Source: an uncultured Pseudomonadales bacterium (lineage in GTDB: Bacteria > Pseudomonadota > Gammaproteobacteria > Pseudomonadales > Porticoccaceae). Taken from it: a DNA stretch of 21,081 nucleotides. The stretch covers positions 1 to 21,081 of the forward strand of contig CAJQJT010000189.1 in NCBI GenBank assembly GCA_905478725.1. Direction: 5' to 3'. Below, piece by piece: positions 6,139-13,724 of this stretch. Both the position numbers and the translations under genes were made by a program. How positions within the stretch are numbered: the first letter of the stretch is position 1; each line of letters starts with the position of its first letter. Under the pieces are notes generated by a model. It was given only the letters and a program-made list of their open reading frames with translations. It was not told where the DNA came from and ran no database searches.

Positions 6139-8271
6139 GTGCTTAAAAAAATACTATTGGTTGTGGCGATTGGCGCTCTGCTCTGGGCCTATGTTGTCCT
6201 CGACGGTCAGCGTTACCTTTCGGTGGACTTCTTTCGCGAGCTCTATACGCAGCAGCCCCTGCTAACCGCTGCAGTCTATTTTGCAATCTATGTGATGGCC
6301 ACGGCGGTGTCGATTCCCGGTGCTGCACTGTTGACCATTATTGGCGGTATGCTGTTTGGTTTGTGGACAGGCACTCTGCTGGTTTCCTTTGCCAGTTCTA
6401 TCGGCGCGACTCTAGCGTTTTTAGTGTCGCGGTTTTTACTTCGGGATTGGGTGCAGGCTAAATTTTCCAGCCACCTGAGTACGATTAATCAGGGCATCGA
6501 AAAGCAGGGCGCTTACTACCTCTTCGGTTTGCGCCTGATACCGCTATTTCCGTTCTGGATGATCAATCTGGTGATGGGGCTGACGCCCTTAAAGGCATCG
6601 ACCTTTTATCTGGTCAGTCAGCTAGGCATGTTAGCGGGCACCTTGGTGTTCGTTAATGCAGGTGCCTCTCTTGGCAGCATTGATGAGTTTTCTGCCGCGG
6701 GCATTATGACGCCGGCGGTGATTTCGTCCTTTGTGCTGTTGGCGATATTTCCTATTTTGGTGCGCGCGGTGGTTAGCGCTGTGGAGCAGCGTAAGCTTTA
6801 TAGCGGTTTTAAAAAGCCGAGCAAGTTCGACACCAATTTAATTGTGATTGGCGCTGGCAGTGGCGGCTTGGTGAGTGCCTATATAGGTGCCACGCTCAAG
6901 GCTCGGGTAACATTGATCGAGCGGCACAAGATGGGCGGCGACTGTCTGAATACGGGCTGTGTACCGAGTAAGGCGCTGATCCGTGCGGCAAAATCTATGG
7001 CTGACCTTAAGAAGGCAGCGCAGCTGGGCATTGATGTTGCCACTCCCCAAGTGGACTTCACTCGAGTGATGGGCCGGGTTCAGGATGTAATCAAAACCAT
7101 TGAACCCCACGATTCTGTTGAGCGCTTTACTGGTCTGGGTGTCGACTGTCTGTACGGCAATGCGAAGCTGATTTCACCCTGGGTGGTGGATGTGGATGGC
7201 CAGCAAATTAGTGCTGAGAAAATCATTTTAGCCACCGGTGCACGACCCACTATGCCGCCGATTCCGGGCCTAGATCAGGTCGATCCACTGACCTCTGAGA
7301 CCCTTTGGCAACTTCAGGATTTACCTAAGCGATTACTAATTGTCGGTGGCGGCGCTATTGGCTGTGAGTTGGCTCAGGCATTTCAGCGGCTGGGTTCTCA
7401 GGTTACCTTGATTGAGATGCAGTCTCAGCTGTTACCTCGAGATGATCTGCAAGTCGCCACCTTTATGCAGCAATGCCTTGAGTCTGAGGGAGTGCGAGTA
7501 CTGACTCACTACGGTGCCGAAAAGTTTGAATCTCAGGATGGTCGGCGCTCCGCGCAGCTAAGTTCTAGCGCTGAACCGGCAGCCGAGTCACTGCAAGTTG
7601 GGTTTGATTTGGTGTTGGTGGCGATCGGTCGCACAGCCAATACTGAGAGTCTCGGTCTTGAGGAATTGGGCATTCCCTTAAACGCTAACGGCACTGTTAC
7701 CACAGATGATTATCTGCGCACCTGTTACCCGAATATTTTGGCCTGCGGAGATCTGGTTGGGCCCTATCAGCTGACTCATGCGGCTAGTCATCAGGCCTGG
7801 TTTGCGGCGGTGAATGGCTTGCTGGGACGGTTTAAAAAATTCCGTGTCGACTATCGCATTATGCCCCAGGTGGTATTTACCGATCCGCAGATTGGGCGGG
7901 TGGGTTTAAATCAGCGAGATGCTGCAGAGCAGGGTATTGAAGTAGAGGTCACCCAGTATGATCTATCGGATTTGGATCGCGCGATTGCCGACAACGATGC
8001 CCATGGTTATATTCAGGTGCTAACGGTTCCCGGTAAAGATCGCATTCTCGGCGCCACTATTGTCGGGCCTCAGGCTGGGGAATTGATCAATGAGTTTGTT
8101 TTGGCGATGAAACATAACCTGGGGTTGAACAAGCTGCTGGGAACTATTCGCAGTTATCCCACCCTGAGCGAGGGCAATCGATTTGTTGCTGGGGAGTGGA
8201 AACGCAAGCACGTACCGCATAAGTTGTTGGCGATCTTGCAGCGTTATTTGCGGCGCAACCTTAAGAGCTGA
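6139..8271 (+). CDS. VTT/DedA-like membrane domain fused to FAD-dependent disulfide oxidoreductase
   Basis: 710 residues from the GTG at 6139, chosen for GAGG 8 nt upstream and an N-terminus MLKKILLVVAIGALLWAY that starts a membrane helix; an earlier in-frame TTG at 6088 lacks a ribosome site. Residues about 3-215 form a TVP38/TMEM64 (VTT, DedA-like) domain with several helices, including the PGAALLTIIGGMLFG patch and SRFLLRDWV. Residues about 230-710 form a pyridine nucleotide-disulfide oxidoreductase: FAD motif GAGSGG (238-243), redox pair CLNTGC (Cys269, Cys274), NAD(P) motif GGGAIG (403-408), second FAD motif ACGDLVG (about 535-541), and a dimerisation domain. The usual HPT of that domain reads SYPTLSE (Tyr673), so the canonical His is absent. 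The fusion type is known in gammaproteobacteria; its substrate is not established. Mercuric-reductase labels are not supported (no extra C-terminal cysteine pair). Confidence 0.88.
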   Translation: MLKKILLVVAIGALLWAYVVLDGQRYLSVDFFRELYTQQPLLTAAVYFAIYVMATAVSIPGAALLTIIGGMLFGLWTGTLLVSFASSIGATLAFLVSRFLLRDWVQAKFSSHLSTINQGIEKQGAYYLFGLRLIPLFPFWMINLVMGLTPLKASTFYLVSQLGMLAGTLVFVNAGASLGSIDEFSAAGIMTPAVISSFVLLAIFPILVRAVVSAVEQRKLYSGFKKPSKFDTNLIVIGAGSGGLVSAYIGATLKARVTLIERHKMGGDCLNTGCVPSKALIRAAKSMADLKKAAQLGIDVATPQVDFTRVMGRVQDVIKTIEPHDSVERFTGLGVDCLYGNAKLISPWVVDVDGQQISAEKIILATGARPTMPPIPGLDQVDPLTSETLWQLQDLPKRLLIVGGGAIGCELAQAFQRLGSQVTLIEMQSQLLPRDDLQVATFMQQCLESEGVRVLTHYGAEKFESQDGRRSAQLSSSAEPAAESLQVGFDLVLVAIGRTANTESLGLEELGIPLNANGTVTTDDYLRTCYPNILACGDLVGPYQLTHAASHQAWFAAVNGLLGRFKKFRVDYRIMPQVVFTDPQIGRVGLNQRDAAEQGIEVEVTQYDLSDLDRAIADNDAHGYIQVLTVPGKDRILGATIVGPQAGELINEFVLAMKHNLGLNKLLGTIRSYPTLSEGNRFVAGEWKRKHVPHKLLAILQRYLRRNLKS

Positions 8272-8284
8272 AGCGCTCTTTATT
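8263..8284 (+). terminator. Weak hairpin terminator at the fusion gene stop
   Basis: AAGAGC (8263-8268), 6-nt loop, GCTCTT (8275-8280), followed by TATT. The TGA stop is in the loop. The stem is short and the T-tract poor, so this is tentative. Confidence 0.4.
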
Positions 8285-8303
8285 CAGGTGCTTTTAATGC
8301 CCT

Positions 8304-9260
8304 CTAATCTAAGCTGTGCTCTTCACTACTGGCATAGTCAGGCATGGTTTCTTTGGCGGCGACAGACTGGGGATCGATATGAATAATGATCTCAGAGCCG
8401 GGGAAGGCCGAGAGGATTCGCGTTTCCACTTCGTCCGATATCTTATGGGCCGCCATCAGGCTGAGATCGTCATCGAGTTCTAGATGCAGCTGAATAAAGG
8501 TCATGGTGCCGGAGTGGCGCGTGCGGAGATCGTGAAGTCCGCGGGTGCTGGGGTGGGCCAATACCAGCGCCATAATGGTGTCGCGATCTTCGTCTGGAAG
8601 CTCACGATCCATCAGGTGATCGTAGGAGGTGATGATAATTTCCCGGGCACTGTAGAAAATATAAACTCCGATTACGGCGGCAAATATACCATCGAATCCG
8701 GGATAGCCGAGGCTCACTAATATCAGGGCAATAATCACGCTGCCATTGACCATCAGGTCGGTGCGATAGTGCAGAGCATCCGCTTTGATAGCAGTGGAGT
8801 TGGTCTGGCGAATGACATATTGCTGGAAGCTTAGTAAGCCCAGCGTCGCGACAATCGAAATCACCATCACAATGATGCCCAGCTGAACGGACTCTAAGGC
8901 GACTGGATTCATTATGTGGTCGACGGCTTCGAAGAGTAAAAATCCAGCAGACCCAGCGATAAACAACGACTGACTTAAGCCAGCCAGTGCTTCGGCCTTG
9001 CCGTGACCAAAGCGATGTTCTTTATCCGCTGGCGTTAGGGCGTGGCGCACGGCGATCAGATTGATCATTGAAGCCAGGGCGTCGAGCATGGAGTCGATAA
9101 GGGTAGCGAGCAGACTGACGGAGCCTGATGCACCCCAGGCCGCTAGTTTCAAGGCAATCAATACCAGTGCCACAGAGGTTGAGGCGTAGGTGGCCAGACG
9201 CAGCAGACGTGCGGTCTCTTCTGGAGGCAGTTGATTGATCGTTGAGGCGGGCTCGCTCAT
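8304..9260 (-). CDS. Cation diffusion facilitator, FieF/YiiP-like
   Basis: 318 residues, ATG start. Six membrane segments (about 26-44, 50-68, 96-114, 124-142, 170-188, 190-208) and a cytoplasmic C-terminal domain. Metal site A is complete: D56-x3-D60 in helix 2 and H164-x3-D168 in helix 5 (HYRTD), the DD-HD pattern of YiiP/FieF Zn2+/Fe2+ efflux proteins. Site B (D79, H82, H86 in ADKEHRFGH) also matches. Histidines in the C-terminal domain (HDLRTRH, IQLHLELDDD, IIIHID) fit site C. It should export divalent cations (zinc or ferrous iron) using the proton gradient; the metal is not decided by sequence. The gene is convergent with the fusion gene. Its 5' side carries tandem repeats that copy the start region. 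Confidence 0.93.
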   Translation of the reverse strand: MSEPASTINQLPPEETARLLRLATYASTSVALVLIALKLAAWGASGSVSLLATLIDSMLDALASMINLIAVRHALTPADKEHRFGHGKAEALAGLSQSLFIAGSAGFLLFEAVDHIMNPVALESVQLGIIVMVISIVATLGLLSFQQYVIRQTNSTAIKADALHYRTDLMVNGSVIIALILVSLGYPGFDGIFAAVIGVYIFYSAREIIITSYDHLMDRELPDEDRDTIMALVLAHPSTRGLHDLRTRHSGTMTFIQLHLELDDDLSLMAAHKISDEVETRILSAFPGSEIIIHIDPQSVAAKETMPDYASSEEHSLD

Positions 9261-9262
9261 GA

Positions 9263-9332
9263 CTCTTTTCTCGCTCAGGGCTCTTTTCTTGCTCAGGGCT
9301 GATTTACAGCGCTATTGATTTACAGTTCTATT
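9263..9332. repeat. Two adjacent tandem duplications upstream of the efflux gene
   Basis: CTCTTTTCTCGCTCAGGG (9263-9280) and CTCTTTTCTTGCTCAGGG (9281-9298) are an 18-bp pair with one mismatch. They are followed by GATTTACAGCGCTATT (9301-9316) and GATTTACAGTTCTATT (9317-9332), a 16-bp pair with two mismatches. Read on the minus strand, each 18-bp unit contains CTGAGC(G/A)AG. This is the same word as the efflux gene start ATGAGCGAG, except that ATG is replaced by CTG. The unit therefore looks like a duplicated initiation region. Confidence 0.85.
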
Positions 9333-9374
9333 GAATTTCCGTTGTACAGTTTAACAAATTAAACTCGTCAGTCC

Positions 9375-10484
9375 CTAGGAAAACCCCTGCAGCAAACTAT
9401 TCAAAAACTGGTAGCCCAGGGGAGTTGCCTGATAGCGGCGATCATTCTCTTCCAATAGTCCCTGAGACTGCAGCTTTGCAATCTGCTTGGCAATACTTGC
9501 AGCGGGTAGGCCAGTGCGCGGGGTGAAGTAGTCAGCGCTAAGACCTTCCCGCAGACGCAGCCCGTTCATCATAAATTCTACTGCCAGCTCATCCACGGGG
9601 ATCAGTTTGTGCTGGGCAAGTGTCAGCGGATCTCGGGCTAGATAGTTATCTGGCTGGCGGGTTTTGTTGCTGCGCAAAATAGCATTGTCAACGGGCATGG
9701 TAATTTTGCCGTGAGCCCCGGCGCCTATTCCCAGATAGTCGCCAAACTGCCAGTAGTTCATATTGTGCTGGGAGGCTCGTCCCGGCTGGGCAAAGGCTGA
9801 GACTTCATACTGTGCGTAACCGCCGCCGTCGAGCAGTTCCATACCGGCCTGCTGAATATCCACCAGAGCATCTTCCTCTGGTAGTTGCGGCGGCCTTGAG
9901 TAGAACTCGGTGTTGGGTTCGATAGTCAGCTGGTACCAGGAAATATGCAGTGCGCCGCTGTCGCTGGCCAGTTGCAGATCTCTGCGCGCCTGTTCAACGG
10001 TTTGCCCTGAGAGGCCGTGCATCAGATCGAGATTAAAGTTATCAAAGCCCGCTCGCCGTGCCGTTTCAATGGCGGACAGAGCTTGAGTGCCATCGTGAAT
10101 ACGACCTAGCTTCAGCAGATGCTGATCGTTAAAACTCTGAATGCCTATGGATAGACGATTGACCCCGGCACTGCGGAAGCCACTGAATTTTTCCTGCTCT
10201 GCGGTGCCTGGATTGGCTTCTAGGGTGATTTCTATATCCGACTCAAAGCCAATTAGACGTTCCGCGGCGTTGAGTATTTGGCCAATACCCGCAGCTGAAA
10301 ACAGGCTGGGGGTGCCACCGCCAAAAAAGATCGAGGTCAGTTTTCGGCCCTGAGCCCATTTTTGGTCCTGCTGCAGGTCGGCGATCAGCGCGTTGATATA
10401 GGCCTGTTCCGGGATTTCTGGTGCCGCAGTGTGAGAGTTAAAGTCACAGTAGGGACATTTGCGCACACACCAGGGTATATGCAC
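9375..10484 (-). CDS. hemW: Radical SAM haem chaperone HemW
   Basis: 369 residues from the first usable start, GTG at 10484. The radical SAM cluster motif CVRKCPYC (Cys6, Cys10, Cys13) is present without the fourth cysteine of true HemN. This favours HemW, a haem-binding chaperone/transferase, over coproporphyrinogen III dehydrogenase. FGGGTPSLF, EANPGT, RLSIGIQSF and the C-terminal HemW domain (EFMMNGLRLREG, YQATPLGYQFLNSLL) are present. Oddity: the reading frame is open upstream to the rdgB stop and encodes LPPLSLYV just before HIPWC. Those residues are family-conserved, yet no ATG, GTG or TTG precedes them. An ATC at 10521-10523 with AGG 7-8 nt upstream would give a normal N-terminus (382 residues). 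The gene follows rdgB closely. Confidence 0.93.
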   Translation of the reverse strand: MHIPWCVRKCPYCDFNSHTAAPEIPEQAYINALIADLQQDQKWAQGRKLTSIFFGGGTPSLFSAAGIGQILNAAERLIGFESDIEITLEANPGTAEQEKFSGFRSAGVNRLSIGIQSFNDQHLLKLGRIHDGTQALSAIETARRAGFDNFNLDLMHGLSGQTVEQARRDLQLASDSGALHISWYQLTIEPNTEFYSRPPQLPEEDALVDIQQAGMELLDGGGYAQYEVSAFAQPGRASQHNMNYWQFGDYLGIGAGAHGKITMPVDNAILRSNKTRQPDNYLARDPLTLAQHKLIPVDELAVEFMMNGLRLREGLSADYFTPRTGLPAASIAKQIAKLQSQGLLEENDRRYQATPLGYQFLNSLLQGFS

Positions 10485-10550
10485 ATAGAGAGAGAGGGGC
10501 GGGAGTTCCAGTGCGCTGTCGATGGTGAGGCCTGTTGGTTGTTGTGCTAT

Positions 10551-11177
10551 CTAAGTGGGCTGCGTATTGGCTGCAGCACTGTCGTTAAAAGTGTTGGCTA
10601 ACTTTGTCAGTAACTCGCGGATAGCTTTGCCGCGGTGACTGATGCGGTTTTTTTCCTGCTTGTCGATTTCTGCAGCATGACAGTTTAACGCTTCCACATA
10701 AAATAGTGGGTCATATCCAAAACCGCCGTCGCCCTTGGGCTCCAGTGCAATATACCCCTCCCAACTGCCCTGACAGATAATCGGTGTCGGGTCGGTGGCA
10801 TGACGCATGTAGACAATCACGCACTGATAGCGAGCGCTACGCTGTTCCAGCGGGGCATCGCCTAGGACTTCGAGGAGCTTTTTATTGTTGCTGGCATTAT
10901 TGGCGTCGGGGCCGGCGAAGCGTGCGGAATAGATGCCTGGTGCGCCATTGAGCAGATCCACTTCCAGTCCTGAATCATCTGCTATGGCTGGCATGCCGGA
11001 CATTAGCGCGGCGTTGCGCGCTTTGAGAATGGCATTTTCTACAAAGCAGAGTCCGGTCTCTTCGACATCTTCTATGCCCAGTTCCTGCTGAGGGACTATG
11101 TGCATATCGAGTTCGGCCAGCATGTCGTTAAGTTCTTTTATTTTTCCGGCATTGCTGCTGGCCAATACAATTTTCAA
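10551..11177 (-). CDS. rdgB: dITP/XTP pyrophosphatase (RdgB/HAM1)
   Basis: 208 residues from the TTG at 11175-11177. AAAGGAA lies about 7 nt upstream and the N-terminus is then (M)KIVLASSNAGKIKEL, exactly where the family begins. In-frame ATGs further upstream at 11207 and 11222 have no ribosome site and would translate tandem-repeat DNA. Motifs: SNAGKIKE (8-15), ADDSGLEVDLLNGAPGIYSARFAG and FGYDPLFY, with the C-terminal SHRGKA. The enzyme hydrolyses non-canonical purine nucleoside triphosphates (dITP, ITP, XTP) to monophosphates, keeping them out of DNA and RNA. The next gene is hemW; upstream is DUF4426, with a repeat-filled 104-bp gap. Confidence 0.95.
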   Translation of the reverse strand: MKIVLASSNAGKIKELNDMLAELDMHIVPQQELGIEDVEETGLCFVENAILKARNAALMSGMPAIADDSGLEVDLLNGAPGIYSARFAGPDANNASNNKKLLEVLGDAPLEQRSARYQCVIVYMRHATDPTPIICQGSWEGYIALEPKGDGGFGYDPLFYVEALNCHAAEIDKQEKNRISHRGKAIRELLTKLANTFNDSAAANTQPT

Positions 11178-11190
11178 GCGCTGTTCCTTT

Positions 11191-11281
11191 ATTTGTTGGT
11201 GAGGCATTTTGTTGGAGAGCATTTTGTTGGAGAACTTTTTTGTTGGACAGCTTTTTGTTGGACAGCTTTTTGTTGGGGAGC
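11191..11281. repeat. Six-unit 15-16 bp tandem repeat between DUF4426 gene and rdgB
   Basis: Units of the form TTTTGTTGGASAGC: 11191-11205, 11206-11220, 11221-11235, 11236-11251 (16 bp), 11252-11266 and 11267-11281. They run from the base next to the DUF4426 stop codon to the Shine-Dalgarno region of rdgB. Neighbouring units differ by one to three bases, and the unit nearest rdgB is the most diverged. The core TTGTTGG is constant in all six. Confidence 0.93.
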
Positions 11282-11716
11282 TTAGTCGTGATACATTTTT
11301 TTCTGGAACTTGAAATCATAGGCGGGCTTCACTGGGTCGGCGCGCACTGAGATCTTGAAGGTTAAAAGGTCTTCATTTTCAAATTCGAAGGGGGCCAGAT
11401 AGTAGACCGCATCCTGTTCTCGCACTTCGACGAATTCAAGGGTCTGACTCATCTGAAAAATATTGAAAACCTTGCCGGTGATCACTGCGGGTTTGCCGGT
11501 TCCAGAGCCCCTTATCACGGCTATATTGACCAGTCCTTTGTCTTTGCCGCGAACAATCTGATTGGCGACGGCTACATCTGGATCTATAAAGGTGCTGTTA
11601 AAGGCACTAAAGAAAATCTTTTTGTCGCCCACTGTTTTGTAGATTTTGTCGTTGGCCAAAGCGGCCGCTGGCAGTGCTAAAGAGACAACAGAGAGTAGTA
11701 CGAGTAAATATTTCAT
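11282..11716 (-). CDS. DUF4426 family periplasmic protein
   Basis: 144 residues from the ATG at 11716, which has GGAGG about 9 nt upstream; a longer in-frame extension is not preferred because it would bury the signal peptide. Residues 1-21 form a Sec signal peptide (MKYLLVLLSVVSLALPAAALA) with an Ala-x-Ala type cleavage site before NDKIY. The mature part (123 residues) is beta-rich in appearance, with NSTFIDPDVAVAN and ending FQKKMYHD. DUF4426 proteins occur next to metW/rdgB in Pseudomonas and relatives; no function is established. The periplasmic location is inferred from the signal peptide. It follows metW by 41 nt in the same series. Confidence 0.88.
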   Translation of the reverse strand: MKYLLVLLSVVSLALPAAALANDKIYKTVGDKKIFFSAFNSTFIDPDVAVANQIVRGKDKGLVNIAVIRGSGTGKPAVITGKVFNIFQMSQTLEFVEVREQDAVYYLAPFEFENEDLLTFKISVRADPVKPAYDFKFQKKMYHD

Positions 11717-11757
11717 TGGCTTCGTCCTCCATGGTGGGCCAAGAGACCCGGAAAGTA

Positions 11758-12366
11758 CTATTTGCTGAGATGATAAACCGCGGTTTCGGCAAATAGATTG
11801 GGCCACAGGTTTTTGAGTTGCCGATCGAGCAAATGTTCACCGACAAACTGTTTACGTAGAATTTTTATATTTCGTTCACGACAGAGGGCTTCGAAATCAC
11901 TGTAGGTGAAAAAGTGAATGTTGGGGGTGTCGTACCATTCATAGGCCAGCTGTTTGGTCACTGGCATACGGCCGCGCAAGGTAAGGTAAGCGCGGGCTTT
12001 CCAGTGGCCGAAGTTGGGGAAGGTAATTACACACTGGGTGCCGATTCGCAGCATCTCGTCAAGTACCAGGTGCGGAAAGCGCATTGCCTGAAGTGCTTGG
12101 GTCATGATCACGGTGTCGAAACTGTCGTCGGCAAAGTTGGCCATGCCTTTGTTGAGATCCTGCTCTATAACATTGACCCCTTTGGTCACACATTGATTGA
12201 TAGAGTCGGGATCAATTTCAAGGCCATAACCACGGATATCCAGGGCTCGTTCTAGTTGCGCGAGCAATGTGCCGTCACCACAGCCGAGGTCGAGAACTCG
12301 GGACTTGGGCTTTACCCAAGAGTGGATCGAATCATTGATTTGGCGAGTGCTTTCGGCCTGATTCAT
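11758..12366 (-). CDS. metW: Methyltransferase-like protein MetW
   Basis: 202 residues. The ATG overlaps the metX stop as ATGA, a 4-nt overlap implying translational coupling. The SAM-binding motif I is VLDLGCGDGTLL (24-35), followed by YGLEID, the acidic end of strand 2, and FDTVIMTQALQAM. MetW is required with MetX for full homoserine acyltransferase function in several bacteria, probably as a partner protein; its own methyl acceptor is unclear. The NFGHWKARAYLTLRGRMPVTKQLAYEWYDTPNIHFFT block is diagnostic of MetW. Confidence 0.95.
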   Translation of the reverse strand: MNQAESTRQINDSIHSWVKPKSRVLDLGCGDGTLLAQLERALDIRGYGLEIDPDSINQCVTKGVNVIEQDLNKGMANFADDSFDTVIMTQALQAMRFPHLVLDEMLRIGTQCVITFPNFGHWKARAYLTLRGRMPVTKQLAYEWYDTPNIHFFTYSDFEALCRERNIKILRKQFVGEHLLDRQLKNLWPNLFAETAVYHLSK

Positions 12367-13520
12367 GCTGCGCCCTCCAGTTTATCGGCGACCTTGCTCA
12401 GATAGTTACCCAGCACTTGCTCGTAGCGTGGGTTGGGCAGTAGAAAGGCATCGTGGCCCTTGTCGGAATCAATTTCGGCGAAGGAGACATTTTTCCCCGC
12501 AGCGATTAAGGCGTCGGTAATCTCCCGTGAGCGCTTGGGTGAAAAGCGCCAATCGCTGCTGAAGGCCACCACCAGAAAATCACAGCTGGCATGGCTAAAT
12601 GCCAGCACCGGATCATCTTGATACTCCCGAGAGAGGTCGAAGTAATCGAGCATCTTGGTGATCAAAATATAGGAGTTAGCGTCAAAATCACCGGAGAATT
12701 TTTCGCCCTGATGATTGAGGTAGCTTTCAATTTGAAATTCGATGGGCGCTGCTTCTCCCTGAGTAAAAGTTCCGGAGCGCAGCTCGCGACCAAATTTTTG
12801 ACCCATTAACTCATCGGATAAATAGGTGACATGGCCGATCATGCGCGCTAGAGCCAAGCCTTGGCGTGGGGTCTTGTTGTTCTGTAGGTAGTTTCCGTCA
12901 CAGAAGTCTGGGTCGGATTGGATTGCCCGACGGGCCAGCTCATTAAAGGCAATGTTCTGTGCCGTCAGCTTCATCGATGAGGCAATAACAATGCTGTTGG
13001 CTAGCTTGTCCGGATGTTCCAGAGCCCAGCGCATTGCCTGCATGCCGCCAAGACTGCCGCCGATCACAGCGGCCCAGCACTGAATGCCGAGGTGTTCCAT
13101 CAACAGTCGTTGAGATTCCACCCAGTCTCTGGCGCGTAACACTGGAAACTCTGCTCCCCATGGCTCGCCGCTTTCAGGATTGATACTGGTGGGGCCGGTG
13201 CTGCCATAGCAGCTGCCGATATTATTGAGTGAAACAATAAAAAAGCGATTAGTGTCCATGGGCTTGCCTGGACCTATATAGCTGTCCCACCAGCCGGGCT
13301 TGTCGTCGTCGGCATAAACGCCAGCGGCATGATGGCTGCCGCTCAAGGCATGACAGATCAGCAGGGCATTACTCTTATCGGCATTCAGTGTGCCATAGGT
13401 CTCGATCATCAGCTCATGGCTCGGCAGCACGACGCCGCAGGCCAGGGTGAGGGGCGTTTCGATAAGAATTTTTTCCGCCTTTACCAGGCCGACGGAGGAG
13501 GTACTTATATCTGATGTCAT
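12363..13520 (-). CDS. metX: Homoserine O-succinyl/acetyltransferase MetX
   Basis: 385 residues from the ATG at 13520; a longer in-frame start at 13574 would add an unconserved leader. It has an alpha/beta-hydrolase fold with the nucleophile elbow GGSLGGMQAMRWA (Ser156), Asp323 (SSDWRF) and His356 (KGHDAF). Other family blocks are HALSGSHHAAG, GSCYGSTGPTSINP and FDANSYILITKMLDYFDL. It acylates homoserine in the first committed step of methionine synthesis. Related gammaproteobacterial MetX proteins are reported to use succinyl-CoA, but the acyl donor cannot be settled here. It heads the metX-metW-DUF4426-rdgB-hemW series and is divergent from tas. Confidence 0.96.
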   Translation of the reverse strand: MTSDISTSSVGLVKAEKILIETPLTLACGVVLPSHELMIETYGTLNADKSNALLICHALSGSHHAAGVYADDDKPGWWDSYIGPGKPMDTNRFFIVSLNNIGSCYGSTGPTSINPESGEPWGAEFPVLRARDWVESQRLLMEHLGIQCWAAVIGGSLGGMQAMRWALEHPDKLANSIVIASSMKLTAQNIAFNELARRAIQSDPDFCDGNYLQNNKTPRQGLALARMIGHVTYLSDELMGQKFGRELRSGTFTQGEAAPIEFQIESYLNHQGEKFSGDFDANSYILITKMLDYFDLSREYQDDPVLAFSHASCDFLVVAFSSDWRFSPKRSREITDALIAAGKNVSFAEIDSDKGHDAFLLPNPRYEQVLGNYLSKVADKLEGAA

Positions 13521-13576
13521 TAACTGGTTTCTCTGGGAGTTCGCTCTTGGTTCTAGGCTCTCGGTTTTAAGCATTT

Positions 13577-13605
13577 AGTCTAAGAGGCTGTCTAGTTTAA
13601 CGCAA
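13577..13605 (-). promoter_or_regulatory. Candidate sigma-70 promoter for metX
   Basis: Minus strand: TTGCGT (13600-13605), 17-nt spacer, TAGACT (13577-13582), about 55 nt before the metX start. The elements are moderate matches. The 204-bp divergent region 13521-13724 must also hold the tas promoter, which I could not place with confidence. Confidence 0.45.
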
Positions 13606-13724
13606 CTTTGAGCCGAGGCTTTTAATAAAGCGATGCCGAAGCGAATAAACCGCAGTTGGCGCTATTTTGAATCTCTCCATTGTCGGATAGACTGACGATT
13701 CAACTTTACCCGGATAAAAAAAGC

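Noticed and set aside
6139..8271. Mercuric reductase
   Set aside because: The CxxxxC redox pair is shared by the whole oxidoreductase family. There is no C-terminal vicinal cysteine pair, no HMA domain and no mer neighbours.
9375..10484. Oxygen-independent coproporphyrinogen III dehydrogenase HemN
   Set aside because: The fourth cysteine of the HemN motif is missing, and the length and C-terminal domain fit HemW.
11128..11319. Minus-strand ORF with a KKLSN-type peptide repeat
   Set aside because: It is a translation of the 15-16 bp noncoding tandem repeat, overlaps the ends of two real genes, and has no ribosome site.
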